Shown here: piece by piece, positions 27,087-36,243 of the stretch | How positions within the stretch are numbered: the stretch's first letter is position 1 | Layout: the number at the start of each line of letters is the position of its first letter | Assembly (NCBI RefSeq): GCF_902388705.1 | Contig: NZ_CABMQJ010000005.1 | Span: 62,001-126,000, forward strand | Direction of reading: 5' to 3' | DNA: 64,000 nt | Origin: an uncultured Alistipes sp. | GTDB taxonomy: Bacteria; Bacteroidota; Bacteroidia; Bacteroidales; Rikenellaceae | Made by a program: the position numbers and the translations under genes | Notes under the pieces: generated by a model | The model's input: only the letters and a program-made list of their open reading frames with translations | Database searches by the model: none | What the model was told of the DNA's origin: nothing

Positions 27087-28463
27087 TTAATATACGAGCT
27101 TGATGTCGTCGATATACCAGCGGCCGGCCTTGACGATCGAGCCGGAGAACCAGCTGTCGGCCGTGCAGAAGAACAGCGCCGGATTCTTACCCGTTCCCGG
27201 GTTGGGGACGACGGCCGAAACCTCGACCCACGTATAGGCCGGAATTTCGAGCGAGAAATAGCTTTTGGTCGACGCTACGATTTTGTTGAGCGTGCCCTTG
27301 TCGATGGCCAGGCCGTCGTTTTTCTCGCAAATGCCCACCATGCCCTGGTCAGGCGCCGCCGCCCAGATGGCGACTTTGAACGTAAGCAGCATGTCGTATC
27401 CCGCCGGGATGTCGAGCACCGGGGAAATAAGGCTGCCGGGCTGGTTTTCCACGTCGCTTGCCGCGCCGAACTGCATATAGCCCGGACACATGTAGTTGCG
27501 GTAGCCCGTCCAGCCCTCCATGCCGATAGCGCGGTAGAATGCCGGGTTGCCGCTGCGTACGGTCGAGGTGATGCCGCCGATGCTGGCGTTCGTGCCGGCC
27601 GTAACGCTCACCGTTTCGTTGCCGAGGTTCAGGTTGGCGACGGTCTTGTCCGCCGAGGTGACGCCCGCTTTCTTGCCGATGCAGTCGCCGCCCCACGGGA
27701 ATTTGTTGAAGTCCAGTTCTACCAGCGGCGTTTCCTCGCCCGAAGCGTCGAATCCTGCACGTACGATGGTCGCTATCTGCCCGAAATCCTTTTCGGTGCC
27801 GGACTCGTCGGATACTTTGACGCCGAAAGTCACGATGCCCTGTTTGGTTGCCGTGCCGGTCAGCGGCACTTCGATGTAACCGTTTCCGGGGGCCGCGATG
27901 GTGTAACTGCCGCTCGACGCCGTTATGCCGTCGCCGCCCGATTGGGCCACGGTGACGGTGTATTTCTCGGTGCCGAGCGCTTTGACATAGGGTATGCGGA
28001 GCCGGGCTGCGGCCTCGGTGCCGAGTTTCAGCATCCCCGAGATGTCGAACGACTGCCCGTTGTCGAACGGTTTCCATTCGAATACGCCGTTCTCCTGCGT
28101 GATGGCGACGGCGACGTTCTGTTCGCCGCAGCCGTGCAGGTAGATCGTGGCGGTGCGCTCTTCGTCGGTGTTCTGGTCGCAGGTGACCGTTATTTTCTGG
28201 TACGTGCCGGGGTTGCCTTTACCCGAAAGCTGGTCTACATGCACCCAGCCGTAGGTGTTTTTCCACTCCCGGCTGTCGGGCACATCGCTGATGTACCAGT
28301 CGCCCGTAGCGCGGATCGTGAACGTATTGCTCGATTCGACGTACGGGAAACTCATCTCGCGCAGGTTGCGTTTTAGGAATCCCGTGTCGTCGTCGCTGCA
28401 TGCGGCAAGACCACAGGCCCCGGCCAGCGCGAGAACTATCGTCAGTTTGTAAAAAAGTTTCAT
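27087..28463 (-). CDS. BACON-domain surface lipoprotein with an IHGGD-type module
   Basis: 458 residues, lipobox GLAAC with Cys22. A BACON domain (~35-125) ends in the typical ITQENG. A beta-sandwich-like middle follows. The last ~210 residues (247-458) match the repeated modules of the adjacent GDPD1 protein: LDFNKFPWGGD, then GMEGWTGYRNYMCPGYMQFG and SPVLDIPAGYDMLLTFKV. No catalytic motif seen. In Bacteroidales such proteins are usually binding components at the cell surface. It is first in the operon; a -7 box lies at 28580. Confidence 0.8.
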   Translation of the reverse strand: MKLFYKLTIVLALAGACGLAACSDDDTGFLKRNLREMSFPYVESSNTFTIRATGDWYISDVPDSREWKNTYGWVHVDQLSGKGNPGTYQKITVTCDQNTDEERTATIYLHGCGEQNVAVAITQENGVFEWKPFDNGQSFDISGMLKLGTEAAARLRIPYVKALGTEKYTVTVAQSGGDGITASSGSYTIAAPGNGYIEVPLTGTATKQGIVTFGVKVSDESGTEKDFGQIATIVRAGFDASGEETPLVELDFNKFPWGGDCIGKKAGVTSADKTVANLNLGNETVSVTAGTNASIGGITSTVRSGNPAFYRAIGMEGWTGYRNYMCPGYMQFGAASDVENQPGSLISPVLDIPAGYDMLLTFKVAIWAAAPDQGMVGICEKNDGLAIDKGTLNKIVASTKSYFSLEIPAYTWVEVSAVVPNPGTGKNPALFFCTADSWFSGSIVKAGRWYIDDIKLVY

Positions 28464-28542
28464 AATGATTGAATCGTTAGTTTTTTGGTAAACCGATAAA
28501 AAAAATCAGAAACCGACCCCGGCCCTGCCGGATGTCAATTCC

Positions 28543-28576
28543 CTACACGGTTTCTAACGAATCGAATGACTTGCAG
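28543..28576 (+). repeat. Direct element copy 1 (CTACACGGTTT ... ATGACTTGCA)
   Basis: Two blocks, CTACACGGTTT and ATGACTTGCA, start 24 bases apart. The same blocks recur at 28863-28898 in the same orientation, 26 bases apart. Confidence 0.6.
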
Positions 28577-28579
28577 CAC

Positions 28580-28608
28580 AAATATAGCGAAATTTCGGGA
28601 CTTGCAAG
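28580..28608 (-). promoter_or_regulatory. Promoter for the BACON-GDPD1 operon
   Basis: On the minus strand TTG, 18 bases, then TATATTTG. It lies about 117 bases before the ATG at 28463. No copy of the shared sigma-type element was found in this direction. Confidence 0.6.
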
Positions 28609-28712
28609 AAAAAGATTAAAAATTTTACCAATATTTTGCCATAAAATAAAATATTAATAAACATAGGTATGCATATTTAAATTACAAACCGATTAAAAAA
28701 GGCTCTGGTCGT

Positions 28713-28739
28713 TGGGTAGTTTATGTCTGTCGCTTGTAT
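28713..28739 (+). promoter_or_regulatory. Shared sigma-type promoter element upstream of susC1
   Basis: TGGGTAGTT, 12 bases, TTGTAT. The surrounding bases also match the mtlD copy (GTTGGGTAGTTT and GTCGCTTGTATCTA here; GTTAGGTGGTTT and GTCGTTTGTATTTA there). Confidence 0.65.
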
Positions 28740-28862
28740 CTAATGCGAACCGGACAGGATAAGGTGCCGGTCGCCAGCCATACCGAACACTAAGCAAACT
28801 ACTCAATTCAAACCTTAAAAACGAAACCCGAACATGCCTGACTAATCACTCTCACACCCGCA

Positions 28863-28898
28863 CTACACGGTTTTACATCGGACAACGGATGACTTGCA
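28863..28898 (+). repeat. Direct element copy 2 (CTACACGGTTT ... ATGACTTGCA)
   Basis: Second copy of the element at 28543; it lies in the proposed susC1 leader, about 110 bases before the start codon. Confidence 0.6.
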
Positions 28899-29010
28899 AG
28901 GTTCTGTCGGCCGTATGAAAACGAATCTCCCGAAGCCCGTCCCTCCGACGCGGCTGCGGACTTGTTTTGCCGGCGGCGGCAGGAAGTAACCAATTAACCG
29001 AATTGAAACT

Positions 29011-32000
29011 ATGAAGAAATTATTCCATAAAGGACTATGTCTGGTCATGGCGCTTTGCTGCGTGGCTTTCAACGGCTACGCTGCGGGAGGCGGACTCCCG
29101 GATGCGCAGGGGCATGACCTGAATTTATCCTACTCCCGAACGACGCTCAAGACCGTTGCCGATGCTATTACGCAGCAGGTGGGCATCGCATTCTCCTACG
29201 AGGTCGCACTGGCCGACTACCCGATGGAGAACCTGTACGTCACGCAGAAAGGTGCCGGCGTCGACGCCATTCTCTCGACGGTATTTACGCCCCGCGGCAT
29301 CGACTACCGGGTGGTGGATAAAGTCGTGGTGCTGACCCGCAGCACGCGTCCCGTGCAGACGGCGCAAGCAGCTCCCGTCCGGGCCGAAGTGACAGGTACC
29401 GTCCGGGATACCGCCGGCAATCCGATGATCGGCGTGACCGTCACGATCAAAGGAACGCTCACCGGCGCCTCGACGGGTGTCGACGGCAGTTATGCGATTC
29501 CGGCCGGCAACGACGCCACGCTGCTCTTCTCCTACATCGGCTACCGCAACCACGAAGAGGTCGTGGGACGCCGCACACGGATTGACGTTACGATGCAGGA
29601 GGATCTGCTGATGGTGGACGAGGTGGTCGTCGTGGGTTACGGTACGCTCAAGAAACGCAACATCGTAGGAGCCGTCGAGACCCTCTCGGGCGACGCGGTC
29701 GAAAACCGCCCCAACGCCAATATCACCCGTTCGCTGCAGGGGCAGATTCCGGGCCTGAACATCGTGCAGGTCGACGGTAAGGCCGACCACCAGGGCCAGG
29801 TCACCATCCGCGGCGTGAACAACAACTTCAAGGCCCGCGTGAACGGCGGACAGAAAAGCAATACGCTCGGCCAGGGCGGCAGCGCTCTGGTGCTCATCGA
29901 CGGCGCCGAAGGCGACATGGGGTCGGTGAATCCCGACGACATCGCCTCGATTTCCGTGCTCAAAGACGCATCGTCGGCCGCAGTCTACGGTGCCCGCGGC
30001 GCTTTCGGCGTGATTCTGATTACGACCAAAAATCCCGAGAAAGGCCGGGTGCGCGTGAGCTACAACGGCTCGGTTTCCCTGCACCGCCGTACGGTCATCT
30101 GGGAGGACAACGTAGTGACCGATCCCGTGCAGTGGGTCGAAGCTTTCCGCGAATCCTATCTCAATGCATCGCCCACGGCCACCGTTCCGTCGCTTTTCAA
30201 CAACTACATGCCTTATTCGAACGCATGGTTCGACGAACTGAAGCGCCGCCGCGCCGACCCGACGATGGACAATTACGACATCGACGGCAACGGCAATTAC
30301 AATTACTACGGCGAAACCAACTGGCTCGAGGAGGTTTACAAGTCGGTGAACTATTCGACCACGCATACCGTCAGCATACAGGGCGGCCGCGAGGGGATAA
30401 GCTACTATGTTTCGGGCCGCTACTACAACCAGGACGGCATCTACAAAGTGGGCGAGGAGACCTACAAGAAGTATAACCTCCGCGCCAAGGGCTCGATACG
30501 CATCCGTCCGTGGCTGACGCTCGACAACAACACGAGCCTGATGAGCAGCAAGTACCGCCAGCCGATGGTGCACTACGGCCAGCAGGTGATTTCGCGCCAG
30601 CTCGACATGTTCGCATTCCCGTTCGCACTGCTCAAAAACCCCGACGGCACCTGGACGCAGACGGCGGCCAAGACCGGATACGCGGCGTTCGCCGAGGGAA
30701 CCTCGTGGCAGGAGAACAACCGGCTGGAGGTCGCCAACACCACGACGTTCAATTTCGAGTTCGTGCCGGAGGTATTCAAGGTTTCGGCCGACGTTACCTA
30801 CAAAGGCGCCCGCTGGACGCGCGACCGCATGGAGAACCTCTACACCTACTATACGGGCGTAAACGTCTCCGGGGAGGACAACAGCACCTCTTCGCTCGAA
30901 AACTGGAATTACATCTCCAACTACATTTCGACCAACATCGTCGGTACGGTTACGCCCAAACTGGGGCCGGACCACGATTTGAACGTCGTTGCGGGCTGGA
31001 ACCTCGAGGATTACGACTACCGGACGCAGAAAACCTACCGGCAGGGCAACCTCTATCCCTCCAAACCGAGCTTCACGCTGATGGACGGCGAATACTATTC
31101 GACCACCTCGGGCGGCTATACGTGGGGACTGGTCGGTTTCTTCGGCCGTGTCAACTACGCCTATGCGGGGCGTTACCTCGTGGAGTTGAGCGCCCGCTAC
31201 GACGGTTCGTCGAAGTTCCCGGCCGACTCGCAGTGGGGGTTCTTCCCCTCGGCCTCGCTCGGATGGCGCCTCTCGGAGGAGCCGTGGCTGAAGCCGCACG
31301 TCGAAAACTGGCTGGATAACTTCAAGGTGCGCGCCAGTGTCGGCTCGCTCGGAAACGCCAACATCGACCCCTACCAGTACCTCGAAACGATGACCGCCAC
31401 GGGCAGCGCGTCGATTGCCAAGTCGTCGGTCATCATCAACGGCAAGAACGTTCCCTACACGTCGGTTCCCGACCTGATTCCGGACGACATCACCTGGGAG
31501 AAGGTGACCACGTACAACATCGGCCTCGACCTCGACATGTTCAACAACCGGCTTTCGTTCTCGGGCGACTACTACCGGCGCAACACCACCGACCTGTACA
31601 CCGTCGGCCCGAACCTCCCGCAGGTGCTGGGCAGCGCGGCGCCCTACGGCAACTACGCCAGCCTCAAGACCAAGGGCTGGGAGGTCAGCCTCGGCTGGCG
31701 CGACTCGTTCAAACTGGGCGGCAAGCCGTTCAATTACAGCATCAAGGGCATGTTGTGGGACAGCCGCAGCTGGATTACCGACTACTACAACGAAACGGGC
31801 GACCTGACGACCTATTACAAGGGCATGGAAATCGGCGAAATCTGGGGCTTCCGCACGGCGGGTATCTACGCCAGCAACGCCGACGCGCTGAACGGCCCCG
31901 CCTATAACTTCTTCAAGAACGGCGAGATGTTCCGCGCCTATGCCGGCGACCTGCGCTTCGTCGACGTGGACGGCGACGGCATCATGACCAAGGGCAGCCG

Positions 32001-32643
32001 CACGCTCTCGAACCACGGCGACATGGAGATTATCGGCAACCAGTCGCCCCGCTACCAGTACAGCATCAACATGTCGCTGAACTGGAACGGCATCGGTCTT
32101 TCGATGCTCTGGCAGGGCGTGGGCAAGCGCGACTGGTATCCGTGGACGGAGTCCGGATTCTTCTGGGGCAAATGGAACCGTGCCTACAACTCGCTGATGA
32201 AGAGCCAGACGGGCAACAAGGTCGTGCAGATAGACAAGAGCACCGACAACTGGCGCGTCACCAACATGGACAAGAACCCTTACTGGACACGCATGGTGTC
32301 GCTCGCCGCCAACCGCAACGACGGCCCGCTGACGTGGGAGAACGACCACTACCTGCAGGACGCTTCGTACATCCGCCTGAAGAACATCACCATCGACTAT
32401 ACCTTCCCGAAGCACATCTGCAAGAAACTGCGCATCGAAGGGCTGAAAATCTACCTCTCGGGCGAAAACCTCTTTACGCACTCGCCGATGTTCAAATACA
32501 CGGACATGTTCGACCCTGAGGTAATCACCAGCGGCGACTCCGACTTCGCCAACTCGCAGACCGCGGGATTGGGCGGCACGGGTAACGGCTATTCCTACCC
32601 GATGCTCAAAACCGTGACTTTAGGTATCAACCTGACTTTTTAA
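29011..32643 (+). CDS. SusC-like TonB-dependent outer-membrane transporter with STN domain (SusC1)
   Basis: 1210 residues. Signal peptide, then an STN signalling domain (~36-110, with GIAFSYEVALADYPMENLYV), a carboxypeptidase-regulatory-like domain (~125-197), a TonB-box-like DEVVVVGYGT (~203-212), the plug with VLIDGAEGDMGSVNPDDIAS and VYGARGAFGVILITTK, and a barrel ending in LGINLTF. It imports ligand across the outer membrane with SusD1. The STN domain is the part that contacts FecR anti-sigma factors, so it probably senses its own ligand. First gene of a susC-susD-phosphoesterase operon. Confidence 0.95.
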   Translation: MKKLFHKGLCLVMALCCVAFNGYAAGGGLPDAQGHDLNLSYSRTTLKTVADAITQQVGIAFSYEVALADYPMENLYVTQKGAGVDAILSTVFTPRGIDYRVVDKVVVLTRSTRPVQTAQAAPVRAEVTGTVRDTAGNPMIGVTVTIKGTLTGASTGVDGSYAIPAGNDATLLFSYIGYRNHEEVVGRRTRIDVTMQEDLLMVDEVVVVGYGTLKKRNIVGAVETLSGDAVENRPNANITRSLQGQIPGLNIVQVDGKADHQGQVTIRGVNNNFKARVNGGQKSNTLGQGGSALVLIDGAEGDMGSVNPDDIASISVLKDASSAAVYGARGAFGVILITTKNPEKGRVRVSYNGSVSLHRRTVIWEDNVVTDPVQWVEAFRESYLNASPTATVPSLFNNYMPYSNAWFDELKRRRADPTMDNYDIDGNGNYNYYGETNWLEEVYKSVNYSTTHTVSIQGGREGISYYVSGRYYNQDGIYKVGEETYKKYNLRAKGSIRIRPWLTLDNNTSLMSSKYRQPMVHYGQQVISRQLDMFAFPFALLKNPDGTWTQTAAKTGYAAFAEGTSWQENNRLEVANTTTFNFEFVPEVFKVSADVTYKGARWTRDRMENLYTYYTGVNVSGEDNSTSSLENWNYISNYISTNIVGTVTPKLGPDHDLNVVAGWNLEDYDYRTQKTYRQGNLYPSKPSFTLMDGEYYSTTSGGYTWGLVGFFGRVNYAYAGRYLVELSARYDGSSKFPADSQWGFFPSASLGWRLSEEPWLKPHVENWLDNFKVRASVGSLGNANIDPYQYLETMTATGSASIAKSSVIINGKNVPYTSVPDLIPDDITWEKVTTYNIGLDLDMFNNRLSFSGDYYRRNTTDLYTVGPNLPQVLGSAAPYGNYASLKTKGWEVSLGWRDSFKLGGKPFNYSIKGMLWDSRSWITDYYNETGDLTTYYKGMEIGEIWGFRTAGIYASNADALNGPAYNFFKNGEMFRAYAGDLRFVDVDGDGIMTKGSRTLSNHGDMEIIGNQSPRYQYSINMSLNWNGIGLSMLWQGVGKRDWYPWTESGFFWGKWNRAYNSLMKSQTGNKVVQIDKSTDNWRVTNMDKNPYWTRMVSLAANRNDGPLTWENDHYLQDASYIRLKNITIDYTFPKHICKKLRIEGLKIYLSGENLFTHSPMFKYTDMFDPEVITSGDSDFANSQTAGLGGTGNGYSYPMLKTVTLGINLTF

Positions 32644-32654
32644 CCGACAGAAAC

Positions 32655-34490
32655 ATGAAAAAGATTCTATGCTATACGCTTCTGGCCGTCACGGCCGCCG
32701 GTTTGGCTTCCTGCGAGGATTTCCTCACGCGGGATACCTACGACCAAATCGGCAGCGAGGAGTTCTGGAAATCGGAAACCGATCTCGAACTTTATGCCAA
32801 CGGTTTCATTCAGAAGATGATACCGGGCGACGGAACCATCACGCGCGGCGACATCTACGCCGATTACTGCGCCGTGGACATCCCGACCGACCTGCTGCGT
32901 CCCGACGGCAACGTCACGCCCGACAACCAAACGGGGTGGGCCGAAAGCAACTGGACGAACCTGCGCCGCGTCAACTACATGCTCGACAACATGCACAAGT
33001 GCAGGGGGCGTGTGAGCGACGAGATATACAACCATTACGAGGGCGTCGCACGCTTCTGGCGCGCATGGTTCTACTACGACAAGGTGCAGACTTTCGGCGC
33101 CGTGCCCTGGTACGACTTCACCATAGCGGCCAGCGACAAGGAGGCGATGATGAAACCCCGCGACAGCCGCGAATACGTCATGGACAAAGTGCTCGAGGAC
33201 CTTACGTTCGCCGGCACGCACTGCCTTGCCGACGCCAAGTTCACGCAGGGTTCGGCCCTGATTAACAAGTGGGTCGCACTGGCCTTCAAATCGCGCGTAT
33301 GCCTTTACGAGGGCACGTTCCGCAAATATCATTCGCGGGAGCCGTCCTCCGACAAGCCGTGGCAGAACGACGTGTATAATGCCGACGACAAGTTCCTGCG
33401 CGAAGCTGCCGCCGCGGCCAAAGAGATTATGGACAAGGGCCCGTTCTCGCTCGTCACGGGCGATGTCAAAACCGCCTACCGCTCGCTCTTCACCAGCGCC
33501 GGACTGCTCACGCAGGAGGTGATTTTCGGCCGCGAATACAGCAAGGAGCTCGCGAAATTCCACGAAACGAGCTGGTATTACTACTCGCCGACCTACGGTG
33601 CCAAGATTGCCATGACCAAGAAGTTCATGAACACCTACCTGACGACCAAAGGCACGCCGTTCACCGACATCGACGGCTACAAGAGCATCGACTTCCTCCG
33701 CGAATTCGACGGCCGCGACGCCCGCATGGCGCAGACGGTCATCAGCCCGACCTACATGATGAAAATCGGCGGCAGGGAACGCCTCTATTCGCCGAACTGG
33801 AAGGTGACCCGCACGGGCTACCATCCGATTAAATGGTGCATCGACGACGATGCCGACAACGTGCTTTCGAAGGCCGCGAGCTGGAACTCGCTTCCGATTT
33901 TCCGCTATGCCGAGGTGCTGCTCAACTACGCCGAGGCAAAAGCCGAACTGGGCGAAATGGACGCAGCGGTCTGGGAGCAGACCATCGCGCCGCTGCGCAG
34001 CCGTGCCGGAGTGACTTCGGTCGTGCCTGCCAAGGCCGACCCCTATATGGAGGCATACTTCCTCAATACGGTGACCGACAAGTGGATACTCGAGGTGCGC
34101 CGCGAGCGCGGCATCGAGCTCTGCCTTGAGATGGGGCTCCGTTGGGACGACGACATGCGCTGGCACATGGGCGATTTGCTTACGAGCGAGAACAACCCGT
34201 GGACGGGCATCTACATCGGCAGTACGGGCTACACCTACGACTATACGGGCTTGAGTACCGACGACAACGGCGAACCCGTGCCCGACTTTTACATCCGTCC
34301 GGGCGAGGATACCGAACATTCGATCGCCATTTCGAACACGGGCACCAACCAGACTTTCTCGCTCAACGCCGACGGCAACATCGTCTGGGAATACAAGCGC
34401 GTCTGGGGTGAGAAGAAGTACCTGCGTCCGATTCCGCTGACGGCGATTACCCGCAACCCGAACCTCGAACAGAATGCGCACTGGAAATAA
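32655..34490 (+). CDS. SusD/RagB-family nutrient-binding lipoprotein (SusD1)
   Basis: 611 residues, lipobox GLASC with Cys20, followed by CEDFLTRDTYDQIGSEEFWK, a common SusD opening. TPR-like helices, ARFWRAWFYYDKVQTFGAVPWYD and the C-terminal RRERGIELCLEMGLRWDD match the family. It caps SusC1 as a ligand-binding lid at the cell surface. 11 bases after susC1. Confidence 0.94.
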   Translation: MKKILCYTLLAVTAAGLASCEDFLTRDTYDQIGSEEFWKSETDLELYANGFIQKMIPGDGTITRGDIYADYCAVDIPTDLLRPDGNVTPDNQTGWAESNWTNLRRVNYMLDNMHKCRGRVSDEIYNHYEGVARFWRAWFYYDKVQTFGAVPWYDFTIAASDKEAMMKPRDSREYVMDKVLEDLTFAGTHCLADAKFTQGSALINKWVALAFKSRVCLYEGTFRKYHSREPSSDKPWQNDVYNADDKFLREAAAAAKEIMDKGPFSLVTGDVKTAYRSLFTSAGLLTQEVIFGREYSKELAKFHETSWYYYSPTYGAKIAMTKKFMNTYLTTKGTPFTDIDGYKSIDFLREFDGRDARMAQTVISPTYMMKIGGRERLYSPNWKVTRTGYHPIKWCIDDDADNVLSKAASWNSLPIFRYAEVLLNYAEAKAELGEMDAAVWEQTIAPLRSRAGVTSVVPAKADPYMEAYFLNTVTDKWILEVRRERGIELCLEMGLRWDDDMRWHMGDLLTSENNPWTGIYIGSTGYTYDYTGLSTDDNGEPVPDFYIRPGEDTEHSIAISNTGTNQTFSLNADGNIVWEYKRVWGEKKYLRPIPLTAITRNPNLEQNAHWK

Positions 34491-34508
34491 GCATAAAACA
34501 CACTGGAT

Positions 34509-36095
34509 ATGAAAACAAAAATCATGATATTATGCTGCATGGCGGCTGCGCTGATGCTTGCATGCAGCAACGATAAGTCGGGGCCGGAGGGCGGCGACGG
34601 CATCGAAACCGAAGTCAACGGCACGCAGCTGGGCGAGGAAACGACCCTCTACGGCCTGATTACGGATACTTCGGGCAACCCCGTGCCGGGAGTGGCTGTG
34701 TCGGACGGTTACGGCAGCGTCGTGACCGACGCCAACGGCGTGTACCAGATGACCCGTTACAAGAAGGCGCGCTTCGTCTGGTACAGCACGCCGTCGGGCT
34801 ATGCCGTCAATACCTCGGGCGACAACTACCCGCTGTATTACGCCGAAATCGTGCATAAGAACATCGCCGACCGGCACGATTTCGTGCTGACGCCGCTGCC
34901 CGCCGCGGAGAGCGACTTCACGCTGGTATGCATCGCCGACCCGCAGTGCCTGACAACCGACGAAATCAGCCGCTACGTCAATGAAACGATTCCCGACATC
35001 GAAGCGACGGTCGAGGGGTACAAGACCAAAGGCAAATCCGTCTACGGCATCACGCTCGGCGACATCGTGTTCGACACGCCCGATTTGTGGAGCAATATGA
35101 AGGAGGCGATGGCCAACCGCAACCTGCCGATTTTCCAGACCATCGGCAACCACGACCACCTGCAGACCGAAACCTCGGACGACAACGCCGCCGCCAACTT
35201 CGAATCGCAGTTCGGCCCGCGCAATTACTCGTTCAACCGCGGCGATGCGCACATCGTATCGGTCGACAACGTCCTTTACGAAGGCAAGAAGAAGTACAAG
35301 GGCGGCATCACCGACAAGCAGCTCGAATGGCTGCGGCAGGATTTGTCGCATGTGGACAAGAACAAGCTCGTGATTCTCTGCGCCCACATTCCTTTCCGCA
35401 GCGGCAAGAGCGAAACCGACGAGAGCCACGCGAACTACGACGGTGTGCTCGACCTGCTTTCGGAGTTCGCCGAGGCCCATATCATGATCGGCCATACGCA
35501 CTACAACCAGAAGTACATCCACAGCCGCAACGGCAAGACAATATTCGAGCATGTCCACGGCGCCGCCTGCGGGGCATGGTGGACGTCGAACCTCTGTGCC
35601 GACGGCACGCCCAACGGCTACGGGGTCTACGAAATATCGGGCAACGGCATTGCCAACCACTATTACAAGTCGACCAACAAGGAGGCCGGTTACCAGATTC
35701 GCGCCTATGCGGCGACGCAGGTGTTCGGGAAGTCGGGCAGCACGACCTTCTGCTGGGCGACCAACTATCCGGCCATGAACGACCCGAAATGCATCGTGGC
35801 CAACGTCTGGAACTCGGACAAAAGCGGCAGCTGGAAAGCAGCGCTCTGGCAGGACGGTTCCAAGGTCTGCGACATGACCCGCGTTTCGACCTACGACTAT
35901 TGGGCGTATGCCTACCACGTGCTCTATTACAGCAAGAGCGTGGGCACGACCTGGGGCAAGAACCTCGACCATTACTATTACGGCAAACTGGCGTCGGGAA
36001 CGCCCGAAACGGCCGATTTCGAAATCGTCGTCGAGGACGGCATGGGCAATACCTACCGCACGTCGACGCTCCAGACCGACTTCATCGGGTTCTGA
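34509..36095 (+). CDS. Calcineurin-like phosphoesterase lipoprotein with N- and C-terminal accessory domains
   Basis: 528 residues, lipobox LMLAC with Cys19. An N-terminal beta-sandwich (~45-130) precedes the metallophosphatase core. Metal-site residues: Asp144 (IADPQ; the usual DxH His is replaced by Gln), Asp185 (LGDIVFD), Asn214-His215 (GNHDH), His293 (AHIPF), and His329 and His331 (GHTHYNQ). A C-terminal domain (~370-528) follows, as in Bacteroidales metallophosphatases of this architecture. It probably removes phosphate from, or cleaves, phosphoesters outside the cytoplasm. Third gene of the susC1D1 operon, 18 bases after susD1. Confidence 0.88.
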   Translation: MKTKIMILCCMAAALMLACSNDKSGPEGGDGIETEVNGTQLGEETTLYGLITDTSGNPVPGVAVSDGYGSVVTDANGVYQMTRYKKARFVWYSTPSGYAVNTSGDNYPLYYAEIVHKNIADRHDFVLTPLPAAESDFTLVCIADPQCLTTDEISRYVNETIPDIEATVEGYKTKGKSVYGITLGDIVFDTPDLWSNMKEAMANRNLPIFQTIGNHDHLQTETSDDNAAANFESQFGPRNYSFNRGDAHIVSVDNVLYEGKKKYKGGITDKQLEWLRQDLSHVDKNKLVILCAHIPFRSGKSETDESHANYDGVLDLLSEFAEAHIMIGHTHYNQKYIHSRNGKTIFEHVHGAACGAWWTSNLCADGTPNGYGVYEISGNGIANHYYKSTNKEAGYQIRAYAATQVFGKSGSTTFCWATNYPAMNDPKCIVANVWNSDKSGSWKAALWQDGSKVCDMTRVSTYDYWAYAYHVLYYSKSVGTTWGKNLDHYYYGKLASGTPETADFEIVVEDGMGNTYRTSTLQTDFIGF

Positions 36096-36114
36096 TTCCG
36101 GCCCGTATGCAACG

Positions 36115-36148
36115 AAAGAGGGTGGCTTTGCAAAGCCACCCTCTTTTT
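36115..36148. terminator. Bidirectional terminator
   Basis: A 32-base perfect palindrome (arm AAAGAGGGTGGCTTTG) with a T tract on each strand lies between the convergent phosphoesterase and susD2 genes. Confidence 0.9.
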
Positions 36149-36243
36149 ATGTACGCTGTGTCCCGGTGTGTGCCCGATTCGGCGCTTTCCGAAGGGCGGG
36201 AGCCCCGCCGGTTGTTCTCACCGCGGCTGCCGTCTGCACGCGG

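Larger units (their letters stand above)
28464..29010. other. 547-bp divergent regulatory region between BACON-GDPD1 and susC1
   Basis: No gene of substance. It holds an AT-rich core (28610-28700), a housekeeping-type promoter toward the minus-strand operon (28580-28608), the shared sigma-type promoter toward susC1 (28713-28739), and a pair of similar direct elements at 28543-28576 and 28863-28898. The susC1 leader from the latter promoter would be about 260 bases. Confidence 0.7.

Noticed and set aside
28464..28700. Copy of the shared element facing the BACON-GDPD1 operon
   Set aside because: No ATACA(A/G)-N12-complement pattern was found; only a TTG-N18-TATATTTG housekeeping-type promoter is present.
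29125..32481. 1118-codon minus-strand frame over susC1
   Set aside because: Antisense shadow of the TonB-dependent transporter; composition of Arg, His and Val without motifs.
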